Part shown: one piece after another, positions 7,740-17,827 of the stretch | How the letters are laid out: each line of letters starts with the position of its first letter | Position numbering within the stretch: position 1 is the first letter of the stretch | DNA from: Exiguobacterium sp. BMC-KP | GTDB lineage: Bacteria > Bacillota > Bacilli > Exiguobacteriales > Exiguobacteriaceae | Length of the DNA: 64,000 nt | Direction of reading: 5' to 3' | Assembly (NCBI RefSeq): GCF_001275385.1 | Contig: NZ_LGIW01000015.1 | Coordinates: 1,674,001 to 1,738,000, forward strand | Program-made: the position numbers and the translations under genes | Notes under the pieces: generated by a model | What the model was told of the DNA's origin: nothing | The model's database searches: none | The model's input: the letters and a program-made list of their open reading frames with translations, nothing else

Positions 7740-9464
7740 ATGGCACAACATATCAAGGGAATTGGCGCTTCTGCAGGGATCGCGATTGCAAAGGCATTCG
7801 TGATGGAAACACCGGTCTTTGAAATTCCATCGCACAAAATCGAGGATGCAGCTGCGGAAAAAGAACGTTTCCAAGCAGCGATTGCAAAATCGAAGACGGA
7901 ACTCGAAGTCATTCGTGAAAATACCTTACAAGAATTAGGTCCAGATAAAGCAGAGATTTTCTCAGCTCACCTTCTTATTTTAGAAGATCCGGAAATCGTT
8001 AGTCAGGTGAACGCAAAAATCGAGGACGAACAAGCAAATGCTGCGAAAGCACTCGATGAAGTCGCGAACATGATGGTCATGATTTTCGAATCAATGGATA
8101 ACGAATACATGCGCGAACGTGCAGCAGACGTCCGTGACGTTACAAAACGGACGATGGCTCACCTTCTTGGTATCACGTTCGTTACTCCAGCTCAAATCAA
8201 CGAAGAAGTCATCATCATCGCGGAAGACTTGACGCCTTCAGATACAGCTCAATTGAACCGTAAATATGCAAAAGGTTTCGCAACGAACATTGGTGGCCGG
8301 ACATCGCACTCTGCCATCATGTCACGTTCACTCGAAATCCCAGCAGTCGTCGGAACAAAAGTTGTTTTAACGGACGTTAAGCACGGCGATCTTCTCATCC
8401 TTGATGGTGCGGAAGGTGACGTCATCGTCAACCCAAGCGAAGAGCAAGTGGCTGAGTATGAAGCAAAACGTGCAGCATACATCGCACAAAAAGAAGAGTG
8501 GAAAAAACTCAAGAATGAAAAAACAATGACAGCTGACGGTCATCACGTCGAGCTCGCTGCAAACATCGGTACACCAAACGATGTCAAAGGCGTTCTTGAG
8601 AACGGTGCAGAAGCAGTCGGTCTCTACCGTACGGAATTCCTCTACATGGATGCAGAGACGTTCCCAACGGAAGACGAGCAGTTCACAGCATACAAAACGG
8701 TTCTCGAATCAATGGGCGATAAAAAAGTCGTCATCCGGACACTCGATATCGGTGGCGACAAAGAATTGTCGTACCTTGATCTCCCACACGAGATGAACCC
8801 GTTCCTCGGTTACCGTGCGATCCGTCTCTGTCTCGATCAAACAGACTTGTTCCGTACGCAATTGCGCGCACTTCTTCGTGCAAGTGCATACGGCAAACTC
8901 GCTGTCATGTTCCCGATGATCGCAACGATTGAAGAGTTCCGTGCTGCAAAAGCACTTCTCCTTGAAGAGAAAGCAAATCTCCAAGCTGAAGGCGTTACAG
9001 TATCAGAAGACATCGAAGTCGGTATGATGGTCGAGATCCCAGCAACTGCGGTCATGGCTCGTCAGTTCGCAAAAGAAGTCGATTTCTTCTCAGTCGGAAC
9101 GAACGATTTGATTCAATATACGATGGCAGCAGACCGGATGAACGAAAAAGTATCATACCTTTACCAACCGTTCAACCCAGCGATCTTGAACCTCTTGAAC
9201 AACGTCATCACTGAAGCACACAAAGCAGGCAAATGGGTCGGCATGTGTGGTGAGATGGCCGGAGAAGAATTGGCACTTCCGATCCTTCTTGGTCTTGGTC
9301 TTGATGAGTTCTCGATGTCAGCATCATCTGTCCTTCGCGCACGTAGCTTGATGACACGCCTCAACAAGTCAGAATGTGAAGCAATCGTTGAGCAAGTTCT
9401 CGATATGGATACAGCAGAAGAAGTCGTCGACTTCCTCAGCACGACATTCGATATCAAAAAATAA
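7740..9464 (+). CDS. ptsI: PTS enzyme I (phosphoenolpyruvate-protein phosphotransferase)
   Basis: 574 residues. The swivelling domain has the phospho-histidine motif [13 protein letters not shown] (His190). The PEP-binding TIM-barrel domain has [24 protein letters not shown] and the cysteine motif MCGEMAG. The enzyme takes phosphate from PEP and passes it to HPr, feeding the PtsG permeases encoded at 11-15 kb. Unlike the usual ptsHI pair, ptsH is absent: the gene is preceded by a 350-nt leader and divergent pepA. The ATG at 7740 is preferred (GAGG 9 nt upstream) over ATG 7734 (3 nt). A terminator follows directly. Confidence 0.95.
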   Translation: MAQHIKGIGASAGIAIAKAFVMETPVFEIPSHKIEDAAAEKERFQAAIAKSKTELEVIRENTLQELGPDKAEIFSAHLLILEDPEIVSQVNAKIEDEQANAAKALDEVANMMVMIFESMDNEYMRERAADVRDVTKRTMAHLLGITFVTPAQINEEVIIIAEDLTPSDTAQLNRKYAKGFATNIGGRTSHSAIMSRSLEIPAVVGTKVVLTDVKHGDLLILDGAEGDVIVNPSEEQVAEYEAKRAAYIAQKEEWKKLKNEKTMTADGHHVELAANIGTPNDVKGVLENGAEAVGLYRTEFLYMDAETFPTEDEQFTAYKTVLESMGDKKVVIRTLDIGGDKELSYLDLPHEMNPFLGYRAIRLCLDQTDLFRTQLRALLRASAYGKLAVMFPMIATIEEFRAAKALLLEEKANLQAEGVTVSEDIEVGMMVEIPATAVMARQFAKEVDFFSVGTNDLIQYTMAADRMNEKVSYLYQPFNPAILNLLNNVITEAHKAGKWVGMCGEMAGEELALPILLGLGLDEFSMSASSVLRARSLMTRLNKSECEAIVEQVLDMDTAEEVVDFLSTTFDIKK

Positions 9465-9471
9465 TTCCTGT

Positions 9472-9507
9472 AGACGAATCTGGAGAAATCCAGGTTCGTC
9501 TTTTTTT
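9472..9507 (+). terminator. Terminator of ptsI
   Basis: Arms AGACGAATCTGG and CCAGGTTCGTCT followed by seven T. Confidence 0.9.
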
Positions 9508-9519
9508 GTCTTATTAAAA

Positions 9520-9562
9520 CAAAAAAACAACGCCCCTTTCTAATAAGAAAGAAGACGTTGTT
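9520..9562 (-). terminator. Terminator of the drug-exporter gene
   Basis: On the minus strand, AACAACG...CTTTCT, a 4-nt loop, then AGAAAG...CGTTGTT followed by a T-run. Confidence 0.75.
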
Positions 9563-9571
9563 TAAACATGA

Positions 9572-11089
9572 TTATTGAGCTTGTTTTTTCTTTTCCGGAG
9601 CCGCTTGTTCCGATAAAATCGGACGCTCGTTCCCCATCAAGAAGATAAAGATGACACCAAGCACTGCTGGAATCAATGCCCAGAAATAGACGGTTGAGAT
9701 CGATTCTGCAAGAGACGTCTTAATCGCTGTCGCAACTTCTGGTGGCATCTTCGCAAACGCATCAGCCGTTGGGAATTGTCCACCCGACGGCGCTCCACCT
9801 TGCGGCAACCGATCGGAGACAGCTGACGTAAACGTTCGTGACTGAATGATTCCAAGAACCGTGACACCAAGCGTCATCCCGATTGTTCGGAATGTTGACC
9901 CCATCGAGGTCGCTGCGCCACGACGTTGCATCTCGATTCCATTGATACTCGCTAAATTCAGCAAGGAGAAGCTAAATCCAACCCCAAAGCCGAGAATGAT
10001 CATATAGATCGTGACTGCAGTTCGGGATGTATCAAGCGTCATCGTACTGAGGAGATAGACACCGAGTAAGAAAAAGACAGCCGAGACAATCATGACGTTT
10101 CGGAATCCAAACTTGTTCGGCAACTGTCCACCAAGTTGCGCCGAGATGACTGAGGCAATCAACATCGGCATCAGGATCAGACCGGAGTTCGTCGCACTGC
10201 CACCAAAGACACCTTGCACGAAGATTGGAATGAATACACTCGCCGAGATGAAGACGAATCCATAAAAGAACGCAACGCCCTGTGTTGCCGCAAATAAGCG
10301 ACGAGGGAATAGACTGAACGTAATGACGGGATCCGCAGCACGTCGTTCAGCAAATGCGAAGGCAACGAACGCGACTAGCGCTGCTCCGAACAGACCAAGA
10401 ATTTGTGGCGAAGACCATGCATACTCTTTGCCACCCATTTCGAGCGCGAGTAAGAATAAAACTAATCCGGCGACAAGCGTAAAGGCACCGACGTAGTCGA
10501 TTTTCTGTGTCCGGTGCACCGGTGATTCCTGATAGAAAACTGTCACGAGACCAAGAGCAATCAATCCGAGTGGGATATTGATATAAAACACCCAGCGCCA
10601 GTCGAGGGAATCCGTCAATACGGCACCAAGCAACGGTCCGAAGATACTCGAGATACCGAAGACCGCTCCAAACAACCCACTGACTTTTCCCCGTTTTTCC
10701 GGTGGGAAGATATCAAAGATGATTGTAAAGGCAATTGGCATCAACGCCCCACCACCGAGCCCTTGCAAGGCACGATAGGCAGACAATTCAATGATCGAGT
10801 CTGCCATTCCACACAAGATACTCCCTACCATGAAGAGGAGCATTCCAAAGAGGAAGAAGCGTTTTCTTCCATACATGTCACTCAGTTTACCGAAGATCGG
10901 CATCCCAGCAACGGTTGCGATCATGTAAGCCGACGTGACCCATGCATACTGATCAAACCCATTCAGTTCACTGACGATCGTCGGCATCGCTGTCGCAACG
11001 ATCGTGTTATCCATCGCCGCGACTAAAATCCCAATCAATAATCCGATGACGACAGGTGTCGTATTCGTTTTTGTTGTAGTCGAAGACAT
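9572..11089 (-). CDS. MFS multidrug exporter, EmrB/QacA (DHA2, 14-TM) type
   Basis: 505 residues with about 14 hydrophobic segments. It has the DHA2 opening LLIGILVAAMDNTIVATAMP (motif D1), the loop 2-3 signature GKLSDMYGRKR, and motif C-like glycines in TM5 (GLFGAVFGISSIFGPLLGA). It is a proton-driven exporter in the cytoplasmic membrane; the drug range cannot be predicted. It is a single gene with its own terminator. A GAGGTG ribosome site precedes the ATG, and two direct repeats lie in the presumed promoter, which suggests control by a local-type repressor, although none is encoded next to it. Confidence 0.9.
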   Translation of the reverse strand: MSSTTTKTNTTPVVIGLLIGILVAAMDNTIVATAMPTIVSELNGFDQYAWVTSAYMIATVAGMPIFGKLSDMYGRKRFFLFGMLLFMVGSILCGMADSIIELSAYRALQGLGGGALMPIAFTIIFDIFPPEKRGKVSGLFGAVFGISSIFGPLLGAVLTDSLDWRWVFYINIPLGLIALGLVTVFYQESPVHRTQKIDYVGAFTLVAGLVLFLLALEMGGKEYAWSSPQILGLFGAALVAFVAFAFAERRAADPVITFSLFPRRLFAATQGVAFFYGFVFISASVFIPIFVQGVFGGSATNSGLILMPMLIASVISAQLGGQLPNKFGFRNVMIVSAVFFLLGVYLLSTMTLDTSRTAVTIYMIILGFGVGFSFSLLNLASINGIEMQRRGAATSMGSTFRTIGMTLGVTVLGIIQSRTFTSAVSDRLPQGGAPSGGQFPTADAFAKMPPEVATAIKTSLAESISTVYFWALIPAVLGVIFIFLMGNERPILSEQAAPEKKKQAQ

Positions 11090-11114
11090 CGACGCACCTC
11101 ATTTCTCAAAAAAA

Positions 11115-11141
11115 TTAGCTAACTCTTATAATAGCTAACTC
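11115..11141 (-). promoter_or_regulatory. Direct-repeat operator upstream of the drug exporter
   Basis: Two copies of TAGCTAACTC (11116-11125 and 11132-11141), 16 nt centre to centre, flank an AT-rich TATTATAAG that could be the minus-strand -10. Repressor sites overlapping the promoter are common for exporters controlled by MarR/TetR-type proteins; the regulator here is unknown. Confidence 0.5.
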
Positions 11142-11200
11142 ATTGTATCATCATATGTGCAAAATCTCATTATCAAATGTGCTCTACGATCGTTTCACAC

Positions 11201-11232
11201 AAAAAAAGACGGATCGCTCAGGGCGATCCGTC
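11201..11232 (-). terminator. Terminator of the IICBA glucose permease gene
   Basis: A perfect 10-bp stem GACGGATCGC/GCGATCCGTC, with seven T on the minus-strand transcript. Confidence 0.9.
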
Positions 11233-11243
11233 GCTTTTCTTCT

Positions 11244-13355
11244 TTATTCTACTCGATACGAAATCGCTTCTCCGGCTTCGACCGTCCGTCCGACATCAAC
11301 GTCGACTTTTCGATCGCCACTGTTTGTGACGATGATTGGTGTCAGTAATGATGGTACGAGTGGTCGTACTTGTTCAAGATCGACATTGAGAAGTGGTGTC
11401 CCCGGTTCGACACGATCGCCGGCTTTCGCCAACGCCTCGAATCCTTTTCCTTCGAGTGACACCGTATCAATACCGATGTGGATTAAGATTTCATCTCCAT
11501 TATCCGCAAGAATTCCGATTGCATGTTTCGTAGGGAAGAACGTCGTGATCTCACCAGAAACCGGAGAGACGACATATCCTTCCGTTGGTTCGATTGCATA
11601 TCCGTCACCCATCATGCGACCGGAAAAGACTTGGTCCGGTACATCATCGAGAGAACGAATGATACCGCTTAGCGGTGCGACATATCCATCTTCAGGCACG
11701 TAAGCCCCACCACGATCTCCAGCGAGTGGACCGGTATCTACTGCACCATTTCCAGATGTCCGTGCCTCATCCCCTGTTGGTACTTGTGGAATTGGATCAG
11801 CTTCCGGTGTTTCTTTTGGTTTATAGTTTGGATCTTTCATGATGTCTGCCATCTCTGTCTTGATACCATCGGATTTCGGTCCAAAGATCGCCTGGACGTT
11901 ATCTCCGACTTCAAGAACACCGGCAGCACCAAGTTCTTTCAAGCGCTCTTTGTTGACGCCTGATTTATCATTGACCGTAATCCGAAGTCGTGTGATACAA
12001 GCATCTAAATGTTTAATGTTTGATGGACCACCGAATGCTTGTAGAATTTCATACGGTAGATCGCCTGCTTGTGCCGTTGAGGTAGCGGCACCTTCTTTAA
12101 TCGCTTCGCGTCCCGGAATCTTTAGATCAAACTTCGTGATGACGAAACGGAATCCGAAGTAATAGATGACGGCGAAGACAAGACCGACTGGAATGACGAG
12201 CCACCACGAGGTTCGGTTCGGTAGAATTCCGAATAACGTATAGTCAATCAATCCACCCGAGAACGTCATCCCGATCTTGACGTTCAATAAATCCATGATC
12301 ATGAATGAAAGTCCAGCAAAGACTGCGTGAACAGCAAACAAGAGTGGTGCAACGAATACGAATGAAAACTCAACTGGCTCAGTGATACCAGTTAGGAAAG
12401 AAGTCAAGGCAGCCGAGAAATACAAACCTTCGACGGCTTTACGACGATCCTTCGCAACAGTATGGTACATCGCAAGACAGGCTGCCGGCAGACCAAACAT
12501 CATGAATGGATATTTCCCGGTCATATATGTTCCTGCCGTGAATGGTACACCATCCTTTAATTGTGCGAAGAAGATCCGCTGATCCCCGTTGATAATCGTT
12601 CCGGCTTTATCCGTATATTCACCAAACTGGAACCAAAAACTTGAATACCAAATATGGTGAAGTCCAAACGGAATCAACGAACGTTCGACGAGTCCAAAGA
12701 TGAAGGCAGACAGCGGTTCATTTGCTTCAATGATTGTTTTTGAGAACGTATTGATGCCTGTCCCGATTGGTGGCCAAATATACGAGAGCGCAAAACCTGC
12801 GACAAGACTGAATAAAGCAGTGGCAATCGGAACAAAACGTTTTCCTGCAAAGAATCCGAGGAAATCAGGTAGTTTGATTTTAAAGAATTTATTATAACTG
12901 TACGCTGCTATCAAACCGGCAATGATCCCTCCGAATACCCCCATCTGCAAGGTCGGTATCCCAAGGACCGTCGCATACGACAAGTCACTCGCCTTTTGTG
13001 CTTCCGTGATTTTTTCGGGTGTAATCTGTAAGAATGAACTGATGACCTTGTTCATGATCAAGAAACCGACGATGGCTGCTAAGCCGGCGACCCCTTCTCC
13101 GTTCGCAAGACCAATCGCGACCCCGACGGCAAACAGTAATCCGAGGTTTGCAAAGATGATATCACCTGCATCCTGCATGACTCGCCAGATGACGACTAGC
13201 GAATCATTTTCGAGGAATGGCAAGTATTGCGTTAAGTTCGGGTTTTGAAACGCTGTCCCGAACGCAAGCAATAACCCCGCTGCCGGTAAGATCGCTACCG
13301 GTAACATCAGGGCCTTACCAATCCGCTGTAAGACACCAAACACGTTTTTCCACAT
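11244..13355 (-). CDS. ptsG: Glucose-type PTS permease, EIICBA fusion
   Basis: 703 residues in the order IIC (about 1-410, with [13 protein letters not shown] and the [12 protein letters not shown] sugar-site region), IIB (about 430-510, phospho-cysteine in DACITRLRI) and IIA (about 560-700, with active-site histidine in [12 protein letters not shown]). It imports and phosphorylates glucose or a similar hexose. It is the third gene of glcT-(IICB)-(IICBA), but a terminator separates it from the second. Its own leader (13356-13441) shows no clear RAT. The paralogue next to it lacks the IIA domain, so this protein may supply IIA to both (inference). N-acetylglucosamine-type permeases are the main alternative. 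Confidence 0.88.
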   Translation of the reverse strand: MWKNVFGVLQRIGKALMLPVAILPAAGLLLAFGTAFQNPNLTQYLPFLENDSLVVIWRVMQDAGDIIFANLGLLFAVGVAIGLANGEGVAGLAAIVGFLIMNKVISSFLQITPEKITEAQKASDLSYATVLGIPTLQMGVFGGIIAGLIAAYSYNKFFKIKLPDFLGFFAGKRFVPIATALFSLVAGFALSYIWPPIGTGINTFSKTIIEANEPLSAFIFGLVERSLIPFGLHHIWYSSFWFQFGEYTDKAGTIINGDQRIFFAQLKDGVPFTAGTYMTGKYPFMMFGLPAACLAMYHTVAKDRRKAVEGLYFSAALTSFLTGITEPVEFSFVFVAPLLFAVHAVFAGLSFMIMDLLNVKIGMTFSGGLIDYTLFGILPNRTSWWLVIPVGLVFAVIYYFGFRFVITKFDLKIPGREAIKEGAATSTAQAGDLPYEILQAFGGPSNIKHLDACITRLRITVNDKSGVNKERLKELGAAGVLEVGDNVQAIFGPKSDGIKTEMADIMKDPNYKPKETPEADPIPQVPTGDEARTSGNGAVDTGPLAGDRGGAYVPEDGYVAPLSGIIRSLDDVPDQVFSGRMMGDGYAIEPTEGYVVSPVSGEITTFFPTKHAIGILADNGDEILIHIGIDTVSLEGKGFEALAKAGDRVEPGTPLLNVDLEQVRPLVPSLLTPIIVTNSGDRKVDVDVGRTVEAGEAISYRVE

Positions 13356-13441
13356 GCGTATATTCCCTCCTTTATTTAAACAAACTACTTAGTTCATACC
13401 CTAAAATATTCTAGCGCAAAACGATTCTAAAAGATTTTTCC

Positions 13442-13475
13442 AAAAAAAATGAGCCCTTCCACAGAAGGACTCATT
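13442..13475 (-). terminator. Terminator after the IICB glucose permease gene
   Basis: Minus-strand arms AATGAGTCCTTC and GAAGGGCTCATT (one mismatch) followed by eight T. Confidence 0.85.
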
Positions 13476-13485
13476 CCTAAAAACA

Positions 13486-15009
13486 TTAGACTGTTTTTTC
13501 TTGTTTGCGTGATGCGATGACGGCTTGGATCTCAGACTTGATGTTGTCTGATTTCGGTCCGTAGATTGCTTGAACGTTGTTACCAACTTCAAGGACACCA
13601 GCAGCACCTAATTTTTTCAACTCATCTTTGTTAACTTTTGATTTGTCGAGAACTTCGACACGAAGACGTGTGATACAAGCATCTAAGTGTTTGATGTTCG
13701 ATTCAGAACCGAGTGCATCAAGGATACCTTCAGCAAGTTCAGAACCTTGAACAGATGATGTTTCTTGAACTTCATCTTCACGACCTGGTGTTTTCAAGTT
13801 GAACTGACGGATTGCGAAACGGAATCCGAAGTAGTAGATGACAGAAAGTGCAAGACCGACGACGATAACGAGCCACCACTGCGTGCGTCCTGGAAGAACA
13901 CCGAAGAGAAGGAAGTCGATCAAACCACCAGAGAATGTCATACCGATCTTAACGTTCAACAATTGCATTGTCATGAACGAAAGACCTGCGAAGACTGCGT
14001 GAACTGCGAACAAGATTGGAGCTACGAACAAGAATGCGAATTCGATTGGCTCTGTGATACCTGTCAAGAAAGCTGTAAGTGCTGCTGATCCAAGAAGACC
14101 ACCAACGACTGCACGACGCTCAGGGCGAGCTTCGTGGTACATCGCAAGTGCTGCTGCTGGAAGACCGAACATCATGAACGGGAATTTACCAGTCATGAAC
14201 GTACCAGCTGTTAATGTTGCGTTGTCTTTCAATTGTGCGAAGAAGATCGCTTGGTCACCATGAACGACTGTTCCTGCTGCATTCTTGTACGAACCGAATT
14301 CGAACCAGAATGGTGCATAGAAGATATGGTGAAGACCGAATGGAATCAACGAACGTTCGATGAGACCAAAGACGAATGCTGCGAGTGTTGGGTTTTTCTC
14401 CATCATGAAGTGCGAGAACGAGTTCAAGCCATCTTGCGCGAACGGCCAGACGAATACGAGAACAAGACCTGCAACCAATGAAACAACTGCTGTGACGATT
14501 GGAACGAAACGTTTACCAGCAAAGAATCCAAGGAACTGTGGCAATTCGAGATTATGATACTTCCCGTACGCCCAAGCTGCGATCAGACCGATGATGATAC
14601 CACCGAATACCCCAGTTTGAAGTGTTGGGATACCGAGTACGTTTGCATATCCTTGACCGTTAGCGACCATTTCAGGTGTAACGCCGAGCCATACGCTCAT
14701 CGTTTTGTTCATGATCAAGAATCCGACGATTGCTGCAAGTCCGGCTGCGCCGTCCCCTGCAAGACCAATTGCGACACCGACCGCGAATAAGAGTGCTAAG
14801 TTACCGAAGATGATATCCCCAGCTGCTTCCATCAATTTTGCAACCTTGATGATTGCATCATTTTTTAAGAACTCGAGTTTTGATGTCAAGTTCGGATTTT
14901 GCATCGCGTTACCGAATCCGAGTAGGATACCGGCAGCTGGCAAAATCGCTACAGGAAGCATCAACGCTTTACCGACACGTTGAAGAACAGCAAAAATCTG
15001 TTTGAACAT
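13486..15009 (-). CDS. ptsG: Glucose-type PTS permease, EIICB (no IIA)
   Basis: 507 residues: a IIC domain with ten or so membrane segments ([32 protein letters not shown]), then IIB ending near [19 protein letters not shown] with the phospho-cysteine in DACITRLRV. No IIA is present, so phosphate must come from a separate IIA or from the IICBA paralogue encoded next door. The GlcT RAT/terminator lies directly upstream, as for B. subtilis ptsG, so glucose induction by antitermination is expected. A good ribosome site (AAAAGGAGG) precedes the ATG. The two permeases are clearly tandem duplicates. Confidence 0.9.
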   Translation of the reverse strand: MFKQIFAVLQRVGKALMLPVAILPAAGILLGFGNAMQNPNLTSKLEFLKNDAIIKVAKLMEAAGDIIFGNLALLFAVGVAIGLAGDGAAGLAAIVGFLIMNKTMSVWLGVTPEMVANGQGYANVLGIPTLQTGVFGGIIIGLIAAWAYGKYHNLELPQFLGFFAGKRFVPIVTAVVSLVAGLVLVFVWPFAQDGLNSFSHFMMEKNPTLAAFVFGLIERSLIPFGLHHIFYAPFWFEFGSYKNAAGTVVHGDQAIFFAQLKDNATLTAGTFMTGKFPFMMFGLPAAALAMYHEARPERRAVVGGLLGSAALTAFLTGITEPIEFAFLFVAPILFAVHAVFAGLSFMTMQLLNVKIGMTFSGGLIDFLLFGVLPGRTQWWLVIVVGLALSVIYYFGFRFAIRQFNLKTPGREDEVQETSSVQGSELAEGILDALGSESNIKHLDACITRLRVEVLDKSKVNKDELKKLGAAGVLEVGNNVQAIYGPKSDNIKSEIQAVIASRKQEKTV

Positions 15010-15071
15010 GTGTGTTTCCTCCTTTTCCTGTTAAGAGCGAAGTATGATGAATAATGCCAATGATTGAGACG

Positions 15072-15092
15072 AAAAAAGTCAGACATCTGACC
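15072..15092 (-). terminator. Second intrinsic hairpin in the ptsG leader
   Basis: Minus-strand GTCAGA..TCTGAC with six T directly after it, located downstream of the RAT-controlled terminator and upstream of the ptsG ribosome site. The RAT does not overlap it. Confidence 0.55.
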
Positions 15093-15103
15093 GTTTTTTT
15101 ACA

Positions 15104-15199
15104 GAAAAAAATCAGGCACGAGCGGATTGTAGACAATAGACTTATCCCGTTGAATAACGGAAATAAAGCTTCTTGCCCGACATCCCACTCATGCCTGAT
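15104..15199 (-). terminator. GlcT-controlled terminator in the ptsG leader
   Basis: Minus-strand 5' arm ATCAGGCATGAGTG pairs with 3' arm CGCTCGTGCCTGAT, followed by seven T. The loop of about 60 nt itself contains a small CCGTT/AACGG hairpin. The 5' arm is shared with the RAT, as known for B. subtilis ptsG. Confidence 0.75.
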
Positions 15200-15213
15200 C
15201 GTATCAGTAACAC
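15187..15213 (-). promoter_or_regulatory. RAT (ribonucleic antiterminator) for GlcT
   Basis: Minus-strand GTTACTGATACGATCAGGCA closely resembles the RAT recognised by GlcT in B. subtilis. It lies between glcT and ptsG and overlaps the 5' arm of the terminator. Confidence 0.75.
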
Positions 15214-15226
15214 GTAGTCCGTGCGG

Positions 15227-16084
15227 TCATTTACCTGAATCGTACTGCACTAAGCGTTGCAGATGCATCGTAAGATACGTCGCCTCACCGCGCGGTACCG
15301 CTTTCTTCAACTGACGTTCCATGATGGACATCAGCTCCCAAGCAGTATCATAGCATAGCGGATATTCTTCACGCAATAGCTTTTCTACTTTTTCTGGAGC
15401 CTCTAGATACTCCCCATTGGAAACCCTTTCAATCGCTGAACGAAGATGCCGAATCAGACGCTTGTAATCAAGCGATTTTCGGTCGATTTTAATCCCCAGT
15501 CGCTGTTCGATATGACTAGCAATTAAACCGACGAGCTGATGATGGCGGTTGACTTCGAGTACGTCTTTGAAGTTCGTCGCTGAATGAATATGAAGTGCAA
15601 TGAACCCTGTCTCGGCTGGAGGCAAGTAAAAATTCATCTCAGCACTTATGAATTCGACGATTTCTTCAGCAAGTGCATACTCTTCCGGATACAAAGCTTC
15701 CGTTTCGGCAAGAAATGGATTCGTGACTTCCATTCCCTGTTCTAGTCGCTTGAACGTAAACGTCAAGTGATCCGTCAATCCAATATGGATATGCTCATCG
15801 ACTCGTTTACCAAAACGGGTCTCAATCATCGAAACGATCTCGTTCATCAGTGCAATGAAGTTCTCATCCAGATGACCGACGAGCGCCTTATATTGATCCT
15901 GTTCTTCTTTATCCTTCAACGTGTAGACTTTTTCCAACTTGTCGAGATCTGTCAGTTGATCGCCTGGCTTCCGACCGAAGCCAATCCCTTTCGCGAGGAT
16001 AATGACTTCCTGATTCGCACCAGTCGAACAAATGACGACATTATTATTCAATACCTTGATAACGTGGTACATTTGTTTATCCAT
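15227..16084 (-). CDS. glcT: Transcription antiterminator GlcT (BglG family)
   Basis: 285 residues. An N-terminal RNA-binding CAT domain (VIKVLNNNVVICS..., about 1-60) is followed by two PTS regulation domains (PRD1 about 65-170 with HIGLTDHLTF, PRD2 about 175-285 with conserved histidines). It binds the RAT in the downstream leader and lets transcription proceed into ptsG when glucose is transported; phosphorylation by the PTS keeps it inactive. Its position just upstream of the RAT and ptsG is the same as in B. subtilis. A possible TATAAT -10 lies about 50 nt upstream. Confidence 0.93.
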   Translation of the reverse strand: MDKQMYHVIKVLNNNVVICSTGANQEVIILAKGIGFGRKPGDQLTDLDKLEKVYTLKDKEEQDQYKALVGHLDENFIALMNEIVSMIETRFGKRVDEHIHIGLTDHLTFTFKRLEQGMEVTNPFLAETEALYPEEYALAEEIVEFISAEMNFYLPPAETGFIALHIHSATNFKDVLEVNRHHQLVGLIASHIEQRLGIKIDRKSLDYKRLIRHLRSAIERVSNGEYLEAPEKVEKLLREEYPLCYDTAWELMSIMERQLKKAVPRGEATYLTMHLQRLVQYDSGK

Positions 16085-16158
16085 TCGCTCTCAACCCAAT
16101 CTGCTCTTACACATTTATTTAAAGACATTGTTTTTATTATAACGGTTTTTCAGACACG

Positions 16159-16184
16159 AAAAAAGCCTACTTACTCAAGTAGAC
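16159..16184 (-). terminator. Terminator of yuiB
   Basis: Minus-strand GTCTACTT/AAGTAGGC stem with a 4-nt loop and six T, directly after the stop codon. Confidence 0.85.
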
Positions 16185-16185
16185 T

Positions 16186-16503
16186 TTAAAACATTTGGTA
16201 ACCGCTCTTACGCAAGAAACGAATAGATAGACCGGCGATGATGATTCCAGCAAAACCAGCTGCGAACATCGTGATATCCGCTGCCTGTAGACCAGCAATC
16301 CGGTCTCCGAGATTCGGAATCGCTTCACGTGCATTCGTGAAGTATTCGAGCGTTGATTGGTTGTCGATCATCATGATGATGATGATCGGATAGAGTACGA
16401 GCATCACCCATGTACTCCGCAACAACATGTTTAAAATGAATCCGATACTAAAGAACATGACGAGATAAAGAACACTCCCGATCACGGCTTGAATGATATG
16501 CAT
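16186..16503 (-). CDS. yuiB: YuiB-like integral membrane protein
   Basis: 105 residues with three hydrophobic segments (about 5-25, 33-50, 77-95). Size, the FILNMLLRSTW motif and its position next to the NADH dehydrogenase gene yumB match the B. subtilis yuiB-yumB-yumC neighbourhood. The function is unknown; a link to the respiratory dehydrogenase is inference from context. The ATG at 16503 has AAGGGGGAA upstream; an earlier in-frame ATG has none. A terminator separates it from yumB. Confidence 0.75.
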   Translation of the reverse strand: MHIIQAVIGSVLYLVMFFSIGFILNMLLRSTWVMLVLYPIIIIMMIDNQSTLEYFTNAREAIPNLGDRIAGLQAADITMFAAGFAGIIIAGLSIRFLRKSGYQMF

Positions 16504-16540
16504 ACTGTTCCCCCTTTGAATCTCTTCTAGTATAACCGAC

Positions 16541-16572
16541 AAAAAAGGCAAATGCACGAGTGTACATTTGCC
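16541..16572 (-). terminator. Terminator of yumB
   Basis: Minus-strand GGCAAATG/CATTTGCC stem with a 10-nt loop and six T. Confidence 0.8.
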
Positions 16573-16584
16573 TAAAACGTGAAC

Positions 16585-17796
16585 TTAGAACTTCCCTTTT
16601 TTGATCGCAAGACCAAGCTTTTTCAGTTCGAAGAAGTGTTTGTTATCGATGACTTTTTTCATGAACGATGCGTTGCGACCGTAGATCTTCTTACCGAAGA
16701 CCATGCCGATGCCGTCTTTGTGACCAAGTGAAGCGACTGTTCCTTTGTTCTCATACGTGAACGACGATGTTTGACGTCCTGTGATGAGTGCTGCAATGTT
16801 CTCAGCGACTTTGTGTGCTTGTTGTGTCGCGATTTGTGCAGTTGGAGGGTACGGACGGTTCGAACTTGGATCCATGACTGCTGAACAGTCACCGATCATG
16901 AAGACATTGTCGTGTCCTGGAACACGAAGATCTTCTTCGACGACGACACGGTTACGCATCGCTTCAAATCCAGATGCTGCAACGACTGGGTTACCACTGA
17001 CGCCACCCGTCCAGATGATCGTGCTTGCTTCGATCGTTTCAGTAGTGTCGCCTTGAAGCGGACCGAATGTGACACTTCCTGGTCCACATTCCTTGATGCC
17101 GTTACCGAGTTTGAACTCGACGCCTTGGCGCTCAAGCCATTTGTGTGCGTAGTTGACGAGATCAGCGTCGAATCCTGGAAGGACTGTTGGTGCTGCCTCG
17201 ATGTTGACGACGCGAACGAGTTCGCGTGGGATATCATATTGTTTGCACAGTTCTGGAATACGGTTGACGAGTTCACCCATGAACTCGATTCCTGTAAATC
17301 CAGCACCACCAACGACGATCGTCAAGAGTGAACGATCTTGTGATCCTGTTGTTTTGTACTGTGCGAATGAGTAATCGATATGTTCCTTGATTTTACGGAC
17401 GCTGTTCAACGAGCTGATCGTCAGCGCGTGTTCCTTCAATCCTTTGATACCGAATGTTTCAGGAACACCACCGAGAGCAACGACGACGTAATCGTAAGGA
17501 ACTGTTCCGCCATCTTGTAAAAGAACTGTTTTTGCAGCCGTGTCGACTTTCTCGACGATCCCTTTGACAAGCTTGACGCGAGACGGGTTGATGACATCAT
17601 TAATGTAGATGCGCGCTTGCTCCGCAGACATCGTACCTGCAGCTGGTTCGTGCAACCAAGTTGTTTGGTAATGATAGTCGTGTTTGTTAATCAACGTGAT
17701 GTTCGCTTGATCGACGCCGAGTTTCTTTTGAAGGTTGACTGCTGTGATCAATCCACCGTAGCCTGCTCCAAGAATAACAATGTTAGGTGTGTTCAT
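16585..17796 (-). CDS. yumB: Type II NADH:quinone dehydrogenase (NDH-2)
   Basis: 403 residues. It has an FAD Rossmann motif (VILGAGYGGLITAVNL), an NADH-binding motif (VVGGAGFTGIEFMGEL) and the C-terminal FAD contact VFMIGDCSAVMD, followed by the quinone-binding PPTAQIATQQA segment. A basic C-terminal helix would hold it to the membrane. It oxidises NADH and reduces menaquinone without proton pumping. The neighbours yuiB and yumC give the assignment yumB rather than ndh. A Rex-like operator is present 32 nt upstream, consistent with NADH-sensitive repression. The start at 17796 has AAGGAG upstream. Confidence 0.92.
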   Translation of the reverse strand: MNTPNIVILGAGYGGLITAVNLQKKLGVDQANITLINKHDYHYQTTWLHEPAAGTMSAEQARIYINDVINPSRVKLVKGIVEKVDTAAKTVLLQDGGTVPYDYVVVALGGVPETFGIKGLKEHALTISSLNSVRKIKEHIDYSFAQYKTTGSQDRSLLTIVVGGAGFTGIEFMGELVNRIPELCKQYDIPRELVRVVNIEAAPTVLPGFDADLVNYAHKWLERQGVEFKLGNGIKECGPGSVTFGPLQGDTTETIEASTIIWTGGVSGNPVVAASGFEAMRNRVVVEEDLRVPGHDNVFMIGDCSAVMDPSSNRPYPPTAQIATQQAHKVAENIAALITGRQTSSFTYENKGTVASLGHKDGIGMVFGKKIYGRNASFMKKVIDNKHFFELKKLGLAIKKGKF

Positions 17797-17827
17797 GTTC
17801 TGATACTCCTTACGAATCGTAGTTTTG

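Noticed and set aside
13356-13441. Second RAT before the IICBA permease gene
   Set aside because: No GTTACTGAT/ATCAGGCA-like sequence or terminator overlapping one was found there.
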